A stretch of DNA of 38,105 nt from contig CAZRBG010000056.1 in NCBI GenBank assembly GCA_964598225.1, positions 1-38,105 of the forward strand, given 5' to 3'. Below, piece by piece: positions 8,133 through 16,725 of the stretch. The notes under the pieces are model-generated. The model worked only from the letters and a program-made list of their open reading frames with translations. It did not search any database and was not told the DNA's origin. This DNA comes from SG8-4 sp964598225 (lineage in GTDB: Bacteria; Planctomycetota; Phycisphaerae; Sedimentisphaerales; Anaerobacaceae). Positions within the stretch are counted from its first letter, which is position 1. Each line of letters opens with the position of its first letter. The position numbers were made by a program, and so were the translations under genes.

Positions 8133-9068
8133 ATGGCGTTGAAGGGACTCGATAACACTTGCCCGAAGTTGATCTTATTCGGCGGCAAAGGCGGAGTGGG
8201 AAAGACGACCTGTGCATCCGCCGCCGCCCTCCATCTGGCGGAACGCTTTAAGACGCTTCTTTTTTCCACAGATCCGGCCCATTCGCTTGCAGACAGTCTC
8301 GGACAGAAGCTTTGCGATCAGCAGCAGGAAGTAAAAGGAGCGAAAAATCTGAGCGCCCTTGAAGCAAACGCCGAAAACGCTCTCGCGAAATTCAAGACTG
8401 AACATGAACGCCAGATGAGAAATATTCTCGAAACAGGTACGAACCTGGACTCCGAGGACATCGATTCGGCTTTTGGATTGCCCATACCCGGGATGGATGA
8501 AGTCATGGGATTCAAGACGATGATCGACCTTATAGACAGCCGCGAGTTCGACAAATACGTTGTCGACACCGCGCCGACCGGGCACGCGATGAGGCTCCTG
8601 GCTTCGCCCCGCTTGCTCGACGAATGGGTCAAAGTGATGGCAAAGATGAGATGGAAGTACAGACGCATCGTCGAAACCTTCGCCGGCAGATATGACGGGG
8701 ACGACGCAGACGATTTTTTGCTGACGATGAAGAAAACGATCAAGAAAATGCAGGGGTTGCTCGGCGATGGCAACAGGTGTGAGTTCGTGGCGGTAACGAT
8801 TCCGGAGGAAATGGCGATTTCGGAGACCTCCAGGCTGGTCGGCAGCCTGAATCGGCATGGAATAGCGGTCAGGCAGTTAGTAATCAATAATGTTATAGAG
8901 GCAAACGGTTGCCGATTTTGCAAAGCAAGAAGAACTGTTCAGGACAAATATATCCAACAGATAAAAAGAGACTTTGACGGCATGAACACCACAATCGTCT
9001 CGTCGCGTCCTCATGACGTCAAGGGACTGAGAGAACTGGAAAACGTTACGCACAGCTTATTCAATTGA
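8133..9068 (+). CDS. ArsA/Get3-family ATPase in the gas vesicle cluster
   Basis: 311-aa single-domain P-loop ATPase of the ArsA/TRC40(Get3) family. Deviant Walker A GGKGGVGKTT at 17-26, A-loop STDPAHSLADSLG at 45-57 and switch II DTAPTGH at 145-151 are all intact. A CxxC pair (C260-R-F-C263) near the C-terminus matches the zinc-binding dimer motif of Get3-like proteins and is unlike the arsenite site of ArsA pumps. Get3 shields hydrophobic membrane-anchor segments, so a role in handling GvpA-type proteins is a reasonable inference. It starts immediately after gvpH with no independent ribosome site. No arsenic genes are near. Confidence 0.88.
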   Translation: MALKGLDNTCPKLILFGGKGGVGKTTCASAAALHLAERFKTLLFSTDPAHSLADSLGQKLCDQQQEVKGAKNLSALEANAENALAKFKTEHERQMRNILETGTNLDSEDIDSAFGLPIPGMDEVMGFKTMIDLIDSREFDKYVVDTAPTGHAMRLLASPRLLDEWVKVMAKMRWKYRRIVETFAGRYDGDDADDFLLTMKKTIKKMQGLLGDGNRCEFVAVTIPEEMAISETSRLVGSLNRHGIAVRQLVINNVIEANGCRFCKARRTVQDKYIQQIKRDFDGMNTTIVSSRPHDVKGLRELENVTHSLFN

Positions 9069-9091
9069 GACAAGAGAAAAGGCATACGACA

Positions 9092-11245
9092 ATGAGACAA
9101 TTCAAGGTGACCGAAGCGCTGCCCAAAGATGTTGGTAGAGCCATTGCCAGGATTGATCCCGAAGATATGAAAAATCTGGATCTGGAGGTGGGACAGCTTG
9201 TAGCGATCGAAGGTAAGAGAAAAACCGCCGCCAAAGTAATGCCGTGCTATGCCGATGATAGGGGCAAGAAGATAGTTCAAATCGACGGCATTACCAGAGA
9301 GAACGCCAAAGCGGGCATTGACGAGAAAGTCACAGTCCGGAGCGTCGAAGCCAGGTCTGCGCGAAGAATCACTCTGGCCCCGCTGACCGTCGGGGGCATG
9401 CTTCAAAAAGATAAGGACGCCAAATATATCGGGTCTTTGCTGGAGGGTTTGCCCTTAACAGCCGGGGATAAGATAAGAGCCCGGCTGTTCGGCGCCAAGA
9501 CCTGCGATTTTATCGTCGAAGGCGCAGTCCCTGACGGCGTTGTTTCCGTAAGCTCGACCACGTCGATCAGAATGAAGTCAAAAGAAGGCAAGCTCGAGAA
9601 GGCCAAAGTTTCATACGAGGATATCGGCGGACTCGGCGCCCAGGTTCGACGAATAAGGGAAATGATAGAGCTGCCGCTGAAGTACCCGGAAGTTTTCGAC
9701 AGACTCGGCATTGAAGCGCCCAAGGGTGTTTTTATGTACGGCCCGCCGGGCACCGGCAAGACCCTCACCGCCCGGGCGGTGGCAAACGAAACCGACGCCT
9801 ACTTCGTCAGCATCAGCGGCCCTGAAGTGATGGGCAAATTCTACGGCGAATCCGAAGCGCGTCTGAGAAACGTCTTCGAAGAAGCGCAGAAGCATGCGCC
9901 GGCCATCATATTCATCGATGAAATCGACGCTATCGCCCCCAAGCGCGAGGACATGGGCGGCGAAAAGCAGGTCGAAAGGCGGGTGGTCGCTCAACTGCTG
10001 GCTCTGCTGGACGGCCTGGAGTCGCGGGGGCACGTCATCGTCATCGGAGCGACAAACATACCTAATATGATAGACCCGGCTCTGAGACGTCCTGGGCGGT
10101 TCGATAGAGAGATCTCCATTGCCATACCCGACAAGTACGGCCGCCTGGAGATCACAGAGATACACACCCGCGGCATGCCTCTGGCCGAAGACGTTGACCT
10201 GGAAAAGCTCGCTGAGATTACGCATGGATTCGTAGGGGCAGACCTGGAAGCCCTGGCCAGAGAGGCGGCCATGTGCGCGCTTAGAGAAATCCTGCCGAAA
10301 ATAGATTTCGAACTGTCGGACATTCCTTATGAGACCCTGCTGGAACTGGAGATAACGATGGACAATTTCCTGGAGGCCATGAAGGAAATCGAGCCGTCGG
10401 CCATAAGAGAAGTGTTTGTGGAAGTGCCCAACGTGAGGTGGTCGGACGTAGGCGGCCTCGACGACATAAAACAGGAGCTCAAGGAAGCTGTGGAATGGCC
10501 CCTGAAATACCCCGATGTTTTCACACGGGCCAATACCAACCCGCCCAAAGGGATTTTGCTCTATGGCAGACCCGGAACCGGCAAGACGCTCCTGGCCAAA
10601 GCGGTGGCGAATGAAAGTGGGGTCAATTTCATCTCCATCAAAGGGCCCCAGCTTATCAGCCGGTATATCGGCGAGTCGGAACGAGGCGTCAGAGAAACGT
10701 TTAGAAAGGCCAAACACGCAGCCCCTACTATTCTCTTTCTCGACGAGATAGACAGTCTTGTGCCCCGGAGAGGCTCCGGCGGCGCCGGTGCTCGCGTAAC
10801 CGAGAGAGTGATCAGCCAGTTCCTTATCGAGATGGACGGAATTGAGGAGCTCAAGGGAGTCGTGGTCCTGGCGGCGACCAACCGGCTGGATATAGTCGAT
10901 CCGGCCATCCTGCGAAGCGGCAGGTTCGATCTGTTGTTCGAGCTGCCGTTGCCAGACGCAAAAACCAGAGAAAGAATATTTCAAATACACACGAAGAATA
11001 AGCCGCTCGACCGGGGTGTTGCCTTAAAGAAACTGGCGAACGAGCTTGAGGGCGGTACGGGTTCCGACATTGAGTTCGTATGCCGCAAGGCTGCGATGTT
11101 CGCCGTTAGACAATATATTGAGCGGCGGGCGGCTGAAGAGAAAACAGGCTCGAATGGAGAGCTCACGGTCGCCATAGGTAATTTCGATCAGGCTCTTAAA
11201 ATATTGAAGCAGCGGAACGGCAAACACGAGATAAACGCGATATAA
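9092..11245 (+). CDS. CDC48/VAT-like double AAA ATPase
   Basis: 717-aa protein with the full CDC48 layout: an N-terminal double-psi barrel-like substrate domain (1-170), D1 with Walker A GPPGTGKT (217-224), IIFIDEIDAIAPKR and an RRPGRFD arginine finger, and D2 with Walker A GRPGTGKT (492-499), ILFLDEIDSLVPRR and LRSGRFD. CDC48-type unfoldases are standard in archaea and eukaryotes and patchy in bacteria. D2 has Arg where Pro is usual in GPPGTGKT. The ATG at 9092 follows AAAAGGCATACGACA; a TTG at 9065 overlaps the previous gene. Inside the gvp operon it probably unfolds or remodels gas vesicle proteins. Confidence 0.93.
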   Translation: MRQFKVTEALPKDVGRAIARIDPEDMKNLDLEVGQLVAIEGKRKTAAKVMPCYADDRGKKIVQIDGITRENAKAGIDEKVTVRSVEARSARRITLAPLTVGGMLQKDKDAKYIGSLLEGLPLTAGDKIRARLFGAKTCDFIVEGAVPDGVVSVSSTTSIRMKSKEGKLEKAKVSYEDIGGLGAQVRRIREMIELPLKYPEVFDRLGIEAPKGVFMYGPPGTGKTLTARAVANETDAYFVSISGPEVMGKFYGESEARLRNVFEEAQKHAPAIIFIDEIDAIAPKREDMGGEKQVERRVVAQLLALLDGLESRGHVIVIGATNIPNMIDPALRRPGRFDREISIAIPDKYGRLEITEIHTRGMPLAEDVDLEKLAEITHGFVGADLEALAREAAMCALREILPKIDFELSDIPYETLLELEITMDNFLEAMKEIEPSAIREVFVEVPNVRWSDVGGLDDIKQELKEAVEWPLKYPDVFTRANTNPPKGILLYGRPGTGKTLLAKAVANESGVNFISIKGPQLISRYIGESERGVRETFRKAKHAAPTILFLDEIDSLVPRRGSGGAGARVTERVISQFLIEMDGIEELKGVVVLAATNRLDIVDPAILRSGRFDLLFELPLPDAKTRERIFQIHTKNKPLDRGVALKKLANELEGGTGSDIEFVCRKAAMFAVRQYIERRAAEEKTGSNGELTVAIGNFDQALKILKQRNGKHEINAI

Positions 11246-11319
11246 GACATGGGGCGAGCAAAGGGCCGCTTATCCGAAAAACACAAACTAATCAACTTTC
11301 GATAATACAGGAGTGTGCC

Positions 11320-12423
11320 ATGAGTGAAAGCGGCAAGTATATTTACGGCGTCATAGACTCCGGCGCCGAACGATTCTTCGATTTGAATGGGATTATGAGT
11401 CTCGAGGGTAACCATGCTCTCAAAAACTCGGAGATCGCCGTCGGCGATAGTGATACTTCTGACTGTGCGTATACCATTTCACACGAGGATGTGGCCGCCG
11501 TAGTAAAAGATTCCGAAGTAATTGACTACAGTAATACGCCCAAAGACAAATTGGCGAGGCTTCTCGTCGGGCATCAGCGGCTTGTCGAAAAGGTGATGGC
11601 CGAACACGCCGTTATACCTGTGAAATTGGGAACTTATGCCCGAAGTGATGACCAGGTAAGAGAAATTCTTGCAGCCGGCTACGGGACAATCAAGGACGTG
11701 TTCGCCGAAGCAAAAGACATGATAGAGACCGATGTGGTGGTCACGATAGGCGACTTCGATTCTTTCCTCCGGGAAATTTCACAGCAAGATGAAATAAGGC
11801 AGTTCAAACAGTCGCTGCTGAGCAAAAAAGGCGGCGTCACCGTGGACGACCAGATGGAGATCGGATTTCTGGTCAAGAAACACATCGACAAAAACAGAGA
11901 AGGGTTTGCCGAACGGATACAAACCGCTCTCGGCCGGGCAGCTTGCAGCTCGAGGACCCACGACTTAATGGACGACAAAATGGTGTTCAACGGCGCGTTT
12001 CTCGTAGATAGGAGCAGACAGGAAGAGTTTGATCGGCATGTAGGCCGGCTCGACGAAGAGTTCGAAGGCAGGCTTAATTTCAGGTGCGTAGGTCCGCTGC
12101 CGCCGTACAGCTTCTATACCCTCGAGATAAGAAAGCCGCAATTTGAAGAGATAGACTGGGCGAGGAGAAAACTGGGCCTTGAAAAAGATTACGTGACTGC
12201 CGAAGAGATCAAGAAGGCTCATCGTAGAATAGCTCTGACCTGTCACCCTGATAAGAATCCGGGTGTTCCGGACATCGAAGAGAAGTTCGATGAGATGGCA
12301 AGAGCGTACAGGATACTTTTGGATTACTATCGCGCTGCCGACCATGAGCAAGACGACGAAGGCTTCCGCCTCAATGAAGAGGCTGTCGAAAAGAATGCGG
12401 TTCTGGTAACAACGATGGGATGA
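11320..12423 (+). CDS. GvpF/L protein fused to a C-terminal J-domain
   Basis: 367-aa fusion. Residues 1-270 are a GvpF/GvpL-type gas vesicle accessory protein: KYIYGVI start, VIPVKLGTYARSDDQVREIL at 98-117 and a CVGPLPPYSFYTLEI end. Residues 281-337 form a DnaJ J-domain with the invariant H309-P-D and flanking helices (EEIKKAHRRIALTCHPDKNP, then EKFDEMARAYRILL). The last 30 residues are acidic. GvpF binds GvpA and helps start vesicle formation; the HPD motif stimulates DnaK ATPase, so this protein probably recruits DnaK to gas vesicle assembly. AGGAG lies 7 nt before the ATG. No DnaK gene is in the window. First of three tandem GvpF/L genes. Confidence 0.93.
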   Translation: MSESGKYIYGVIDSGAERFFDLNGIMSLEGNHALKNSEIAVGDSDTSDCAYTISHEDVAAVVKDSEVIDYSNTPKDKLARLLVGHQRLVEKVMAEHAVIPVKLGTYARSDDQVREILAAGYGTIKDVFAEAKDMIETDVVVTIGDFDSFLREISQQDEIRQFKQSLLSKKGGVTVDDQMEIGFLVKKHIDKNREGFAERIQTALGRAACSSRTHDLMDDKMVFNGAFLVDRSRQEEFDRHVGRLDEEFEGRLNFRCVGPLPPYSFYTLEIRKPQFEEIDWARRKLGLEKDYVTAEEIKKAHRRIALTCHPDKNPGVPDIEEKFDEMARAYRILLDYYRAADHEQDDEGFRLNEEAVEKNAVLVTTMG

Positions 12424-12424
12424 T

Positions 12425-13195
12425 ATGGAAAAGGAAGGAAAGTACATCTACTGCATCATCGAGACCAAACAAGAGCGAAATTTCGGCCCTATTGGCATAG
12501 GCGAAAGGGCCGACGAGGTGCTAACTGTCGGATACGATGACCTGAGCATGGTTGTCAGTAACTATCCCGCGCAGAGACTCGTAGTAAACCGCAAGCACAT
12601 GCTGACTCATCAGAAAGTGATCGAAGAAGTCATGAGGGAATTTAACAGTGTGCTTCCGGTCCGATTCGGCACTATCGCCTCCGGCGCCGACGAGATGCGG
12701 AATCTTCTGGACAGGCGGCGCAGAGAGTTTAAGAACACTCTGATCAAGGTGGACCACAAGATAGAATTGGGTGTCAAAGGAACGTGGAAGAATATGGATG
12801 CTGTCTTCAGCGAGATTGTCGAGGCCGATCCGAAAATCAAGCGATTGAAGGAAAGAATTGCGAATGATACAAGCGGGCACGACACCCAGGCCAGGATAGA
12901 AGCCGGCAAGATGGTCAAGCGGGCGCTGCAAGAGAAGAAAGATCGCGAGACCGAAGAGATAGTGGATGCTCTGAGACGGTCGGCGCTGGAGTATAAGCTC
13001 AACAAGACCATCGGCGATGAGATGTGTCTTAACGCCGCTTTCCTCGTGAGCAGGGGAAGAGAAAGGGAGTTCGATAATATCATGGACGATTTGAGCGATG
13101 AGTATCGGGAAAGGATAGACTTTGCGTATGCCGGGCCGCTGCCCGTATTCAACTTCGTCGATATTGCTATTTATCCGGAAGAATGGGAGAAATAA
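12425..13195 (+). CDS. gvpF: Gas vesicle accessory protein GvpF/L, paralogue 2
   Basis: 256-aa GvpF/GvpL family member. Family marks are KYIYCIIET at the start, VLPVRFGTIASGADEMRNLL about residue 76, and FAYAGPLPVFNFVDIAI at the end. Unlike its upstream neighbour it lacks the J-domain and is standard length. It starts one base after the stop of the J-domain fusion and is followed two bases after its own stop by paralogue 3, so the three form a coupled tandem set. GvpF-type proteins act as assembly chaperones for GvpA. Which paralogue is the true GvpF is not decidable here. Confidence 0.93.
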   Translation: MEKEGKYIYCIIETKQERNFGPIGIGERADEVLTVGYDDLSMVVSNYPAQRLVVNRKHMLTHQKVIEEVMREFNSVLPVRFGTIASGADEMRNLLDRRRREFKNTLIKVDHKIELGVKGTWKNMDAVFSEIVEADPKIKRLKERIANDTSGHDTQARIEAGKMVKRALQEKKDRETEEIVDALRRSALEYKLNKTIGDEMCLNAAFLVSRGREREFDNIMDDLSDEYRERIDFAYAGPLPVFNFVDIAIYPEEWEK

Positions 13196-13197
13196 GC

Positions 13198-13974
13198 ATG
13201 GATGTGGCAACGAAAGAAGGCAAGTACATATATTGCATCACCGACGCGAGGGGACCTGACTCGTTCGGCCCGTTGGGCATCGGCGGGCGGGGCGACCAGG
13301 TGCACACGGTCTGTTGCGGCGATATAGCCGCTGTGGTCAGCAGCGCACAGATCAAGAAGTATCGCGTGTCGAGAGAAAACACACTTGCTCACGAAAAAGT
13401 GATCGAGACGGTGATGTCGGATCGTGCCGTATTGCCCGTGCGTTTTGCGACCGTCACCGAAGACAAAGAAAAAGTGATGAACATCCTGGAAGACGAATAC
13501 GACGATTTCAAAGAGCTGCTGAGCAGGATGCAGGGTAAGACTGAGCTCGGAGTCAAAGCGGTGTTCGAGTCGGACGTGATTTACGGCAACATCCTTCAAA
13601 AATATCAGAACATAAGGGAGTTGAAGGAAAAGATCGCAGGCCTGCCGCCGGAAAAGACCTATCAGCAACGCATGGAGATAGGCCGAATGGTCGAGGCCGC
13701 GCTGAACCGGGAGAAAGAAAGCATCAGAGAAGACATCCTCGATACCCTGTCTCCTCTTGCGGCGGAATCGAAAACCAGCGCCCTCTATGGAGAGCTGATG
13801 CTTGTCAATGCTTCGTTCCTTGTGGAAAAAGCAAAAGAAGCCGAATTCGACCGCCGCGTGGAGGGCCTTAGCGATGAGTACGGCGGGAACGTGAATTTCA
13901 AGTACGCCGGGCCGCTGCCGCCGTTCAATTTTGTCAATCTTGTTATTGAAACCGAGAAATACCAATGTTCCTGA
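13198..13974 (+). CDS. gvpF: Gas vesicle accessory protein GvpF/L, paralogue 3
   Basis: 258-aa GvpF/GvpL family protein, closest in the window to paralogue 2: both share KYIYCI, FGPLGIG/FGPIGIG, LPVRFATV-like core and KYAGPLPPFNFVNLVIE-type ends. The ATG at 13198 is preceded by GGGAGAAATAAGC, located inside the end of the preceding gene; an in-frame ATG at 13183 has no such site. The similarity with paralogue 2 points to a tandem duplication. Its end overlaps gvpG by 10 nt. Confidence 0.93.
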   Translation: MDVATKEGKYIYCITDARGPDSFGPLGIGGRGDQVHTVCCGDIAAVVSSAQIKKYRVSRENTLAHEKVIETVMSDRAVLPVRFATVTEDKEKVMNILEDEYDDFKELLSRMQGKTELGVKAVFESDVIYGNILQKYQNIRELKEKIAGLPPEKTYQQRMEIGRMVEAALNREKESIREDILDTLSPLAAESKTSALYGELMLVNASFLVEKAKEAEFDRRVEGLSDEYGGNVNFKYAGPLPPFNFVNLVIETEKYQCS

Positions 13975-14195
13975 TCGACAGCATATTGCTTGCTCCGCTT
14001 AAAGGTGTGGTCTGGCTGGGGGCAAAGCTCGATGACATGGCCGAAAACGAACTGACCGACACGGGGCGCATAAAAGAGGATCTTATGGCGTTACAGTTGA
14101 AATTCGAGCTGGATGAGATAACCGAACAGGAGTATTGCCGGAAGGAAACGGAACTTCTGGACCGATTGGACGCTATTTCACAGTCTGAAGAATAA
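13965..14195 (+). CDS. gvpG: Gas vesicle protein GvpG
   Basis: 76-aa protein with the GvpG hallmark N-terminus (FLIDSILLAPLKGVVWLGAK) and an acidic helical C-terminal half containing LKFELDEITEQEYCRKE. GvpG is a small accessory protein needed for vesicle formation, normally encoded beside gvpF and gvpL as here. It overlaps the preceding gvpF paralogue by 10 nt and has no clear ribosome site of its own, so translation is probably coupled. Confidence 0.94.
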   Translation: MFLIDSILLAPLKGVVWLGAKLDDMAENELTDTGRIKEDLMALQLKFELDEITEQEYCRKETELLDRLDAISQSEE

Positions 14196-14206
14196 CAGGT
14201 GCAAAA

Positions 14207-14470
14207 ATGGCCAATGTAGCAGAAACAGGACGTGCAGTCGTTGAGTTTCTGAAAGACACACTCAACGTTGAACAAGTGAAGGTAATTAAGGTGGTCAAAG
14301 CCGATGGCGGCTGGCAAACACAGGCTGAAGTCTACGAGGACAACTCGTTTCTGAAGTCGGTAGGACTCCCAACCAAAGTGCAGGATAGAAACGTCTACTC
14401 TGTAAGGCTGAATGACGGCCTGCAAGTCGAATCGTACGAACGCCAGGATCATCCCGTATTGACAGATTAA
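14207..14470 (+). CDS. gvpO: Gas vesicle protein GvpO
   Basis: 87-aa protein of the GvpO family. The pattern WQTQAEVYEDNSFLKS.GLPTKVQDRNVYSVRLND, split here around residues 39-72, is the family core (an SnoaL/NTF2-unlike small alpha-beta protein with a WxxxVEVxExxR..P-type strand order). AGGTG sits 6 nt before the ATG. Situated between gvpG and a GvpL gene. Required accessory protein in haloarchaea and others; the molecular role is poorly known. Confidence 0.88.
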   Translation: MANVAETGRAVVEFLKDTLNVEQVKVIKVVKADGGWQTQAEVYEDNSFLKSVGLPTKVQDRNVYSVRLNDGLQVESYERQDHPVLTD

Positions 14471-14483
14471 AAGAGGTATGCAG

Positions 14484-15320
14484 ATGACCGACAAGCAGCT
14501 TGTATACTTGTATTGTGTCACAAATGAAGAGCCGACGCTGACGGGAATTGGAGATACGGCGGATGGACTCTACCTTGTCAAGCATAAAGGGTTGTATGCC
14601 GTGTCGGCTCGGGTTCACGAGCGCGAATTCGACGAGGAGGGTCTGAAAAGGAACATGGCTGACCTACAATGGGTCAAGACTCACGCGACGCTGCATGAAA
14701 GAGTCATAGAACAGGTGATGAGCAATGCCTGCGTGATTCCGTTCAAGTTCGGGACATTGTTCAACAATGATGACAGTCTGAAAGCCATGCTCGATGAATA
14801 CGGGGCCGCGTTCCGCGAAATGTTCAGCAGGCTGGGGAACAGCGAGGAATGGGGAGTAAAGATCTATTGTGAGGTGGAAAACGGTCAAGCCGCCTGCGCC
14901 GTCGACGACCCGGAACTCATGCAAATCGAGAATCAAATCAAATCGTCGCCGCCCGGCAAGGCCTTCTTCCTCGAAAAGAAACGAGCCGAGTTGCTGACCC
15001 GGTCGGCGAACGCGAAAATCGAGGAATTCGCTCAGCAGAGCTTTCGGTCCCTGAAGCAACTGAGCGTAGAGGCACGGATCAACAAAGTGCTGCCCAAAGA
15101 AGTTACCGAAAGCTTGTCCCGAGCGAAGTCGAGGGGAAAAGCTGATATGGTTCTGAATTCCGCCTTCCTGGTTGACAAGCAGCAGGCGAATAATTTTGTA
15201 GGCATGGCCGAAACACTGAGATTACAGGGTGAAAACAGCGGATTCTTTGTGCATTGCACGGGCCCCTGGCCGCCTTACAACTTCTGTGGTTTATCGCGAC
15301 AAGAGGTGAAAAGTGCATGA
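14484..15320 (+). CDS. gvpL: Gas vesicle accessory protein GvpL, paralogue 4
   Basis: 278-aa GvpF/GvpL family protein: VYLYCVTNEEP start, VIPFKFGTLFNNDDSLKAML about residue 86, and HCTGPWPPYNFCGL close to the end. The GPWPPYNF ending and the position after gvpG and before the GvpS-type gene match GvpL of the Bacillus F-G-L-S-K-J order. The ATG at 14484 is 7 nt past AGAGG; the nearby ATG at 14478 is too close to that site. Its last 8 nt overlap the next gene. Confidence 0.92.
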   Translation: MTDKQLVYLYCVTNEEPTLTGIGDTADGLYLVKHKGLYAVSARVHEREFDEEGLKRNMADLQWVKTHATLHERVIEQVMSNACVIPFKFGTLFNNDDSLKAMLDEYGAAFREMFSRLGNSEEWGVKIYCEVENGQAACAVDDPELMQIENQIKSSPPGKAFFLEKKRAELLTRSANAKIEEFAQQSFRSLKQLSVEARINKVLPKEVTESLSRAKSRGKADMVLNSAFLVDKQQANNFVGMAETLRLQGENSGFFVHCTGPWPPYNFCGLSRQEVKSA

Positions 15321-15531
15321 CCCGATGACGCAATCGAAGGATGTTACACTGCTGGAGGTTTTAGACCGGGTGCTGGACAAGGGGGTGGTCGTATCCGGAG
15401 ACGCAGTCATTTCCGTAGCGGACGTGGATTTGATTTACATAGGTCTGAAAGTCCTGCTCAGTTCCGTAGAAACCATGGAAAGGCTCAGAGGCTCGCCTTT
15501 TAACAGCTCGATGCAGGAGGCGGGAAAATGA
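15313..15531 (+). CDS. gvpS: GvpA-family minor protein, GvpS/GvpM type
   Basis: 72-aa GvpA paralogue. The conserved core is LLEVLDRVLDKGVVVSGDAV then ISVADVDLIYIGLKVLLSSVE, where the SGDAVISVADVDL(I)Y pattern distinguishes GvpS/GvpM from the shell protein (which has DAWVRVSLVGIEL). Minor GvpA-like proteins probably nucleate or cap the vesicle. The start is taken as GTG at 15313, 7 nt after AGAGG; the ATG at 15325 is the alternative and would be too far from it. Overlaps its neighbours by 8 and 4 nt. The name rests on motif plus order (L-S-K-J). Confidence 0.88.
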   Translation: MHDPMTQSKDVTLLEVLDRVLDKGVVVSGDAVISVADVDLIYIGLKVLLSSVETMERLRGSPFNSSMQEAGK

Positions 15532-16340
15532 TGAAGCTCTATCTGTACGCGATAATAGACTCCAACAACCAAATAGAAAGCCCCATGCACGGCCTGAAAG
15601 GCGCCGAGGTTTTCAATATTCCTTACCGTGACATTGGCGCGGTCGTCAGCGAGACCGACGGCGCCGCTCAGGAAGCAACCGAAAGCAATGTTATGAAGCA
15701 TGAGGCGGTAGTGGAAAAGGTTATGGCGGATTTCACCGTTCTGCCCGTAAGATTTCGGACCGTCTTTAGGAGCGGCGATGACCTGCGTTCGATGGTGCAA
15801 AGCCGTTACGCAAACTTTAAGGAGAATCTTGAGAGACTTCGCAACAAGATCGAGTTCGGCGTAAAAGTCATCTGGCCCGCCGACGAAATAAAACAAAAAA
15901 TGATTGACGCGCTCGAACGTGACGAGCAGACGGATCCCGAGCCAAGCGCCTCGCCTGGCACAAGATTCATCGAAAAGAAATTTGCGAGTTACAGAGTAGA
16001 AAAGGAGTTTGAAGCTAAGGCGGATAAACTCATCAAGATTATGGACACTTTTTTCGACAGGTTCGCGGCGGAAAAGAAACTTCGGAGACTGAAGACCGAA
16101 AATTTGCTCCTGGATGCTGTTTATCTGGTGGAAAGACCCCAGGAGCGTGATTTCCGTGAAACATTCTGGCGCGTACAGAATTCTCATCCCCGTTACAAGT
16201 TTCTGTTAAGCGGGCCCTGGCCGGCCTATAACTTCGTTGCCTCGCCCGAACGGCCCGGTCTCGAAGGAAATCGCGAACGGGCCAATCTTTTCTCGGAAGA
16301 GGCCGAATCCCAAATTTTAGCAGGAGCCGACGGTTTATGA
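15528..16340 (+). CDS. Gas vesicle accessory protein GvpF/L, paralogue 5
   Basis: 270-aa GvpF/GvpL family protein: LYLYAIID start, VLPVRFRTVFRSGDDLRSMV around residue 71, and LLSGPWPAYNFVASPE near the end, then a 30-residue acidic tail. It shares the GPWPxYNF ending with the GvpL gene, so these two form a subgroup apart from paralogues 1-3. ATG at 15528 overlaps the preceding stop (ATGA) and is served by GGAGG inside that gene; its own stop overlaps gvpK the same way. Confidence 0.92.
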   Translation: MMKLYLYAIIDSNNQIESPMHGLKGAEVFNIPYRDIGAVVSETDGAAQEATESNVMKHEAVVEKVMADFTVLPVRFRTVFRSGDDLRSMVQSRYANFKENLERLRNKIEFGVKVIWPADEIKQKMIDALERDEQTDPEPSASPGTRFIEKKFASYRVEKEFEAKADKLIKIMDTFFDRFAAEKKLRRLKTENLLLDAVYLVERPQERDFRETFWRVQNSHPRYKFLLSGPWPAYNFVASPERPGLEGNRERANLFSEEAESQILAGADGL

Positions 16341-16678
16341 TCGTAAACGGAACAGTCGAGACCGATTCGCCGGAAGAATTTGCCGACGAAGCGCAAGAAC
16401 CTCAAAACATTCTTCCACCAAAGATCGATACGAATCCCGAGAACGTGGAAAAGGGATTGGCCAGGCTTGTGCTCACGCTGATAGAGCTGATAAGAAAACT
16501 GCTGGAGAAACAGGCCATGAGAAGAGTTGACGCCGGCTCGCTCAGCGAGGATGAAGTAGAGCGGGTGGGCCGGACCCTGATGAAACTGGAACAGAGAATG
16601 GGAGAACTGAAAGAGACGTTCGGCCTCAAGGACGAAGAGCTGAACCTGAGTTTGGGGCCCTTGGGAGATTTGATGTAA
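16337..16678 (+). CDS. gvpK: Gas vesicle protein GvpK
   Basis: 113-aa GvpK family protein. Diagnostic segments: INxNPENVEKGLARLVLTL-like (here TNPENVEKGLARLVLTLIEL), RKLLEKQAMRRVDAGSLSE, and the terminal FGLKDEELNLSLGPLG. GvpK is a conserved accessory protein that contacts other minor Gvp proteins. Start ATG overlaps the upstream stop by 4 nt. Followed by gvpJ after a 47-nt gap. Confidence 0.95.
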   Translation: MIVNGTVETDSPEEFADEAQEPQNILPPKIDTNPENVEKGLARLVLTLIELIRKLLEKQAMRRVDAGSLSEDEVERVGRTLMKLEQRMGELKETFGLKDEELNLSLGPLGDLM

Positions 16679-16725
16679 GGGCATGATTTAGAAATCAGGA
16701 GTTTTTGTCTCGTAAGGAAGCAGAA

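Noticed and set aside
9611..10990. Long - strand open frame opposite the CDC48-like gene
   Set aside because: It mirrors a strongly conserved AAA ATPase on the + strand; a typical antisense shadow of a codon-biased gene.
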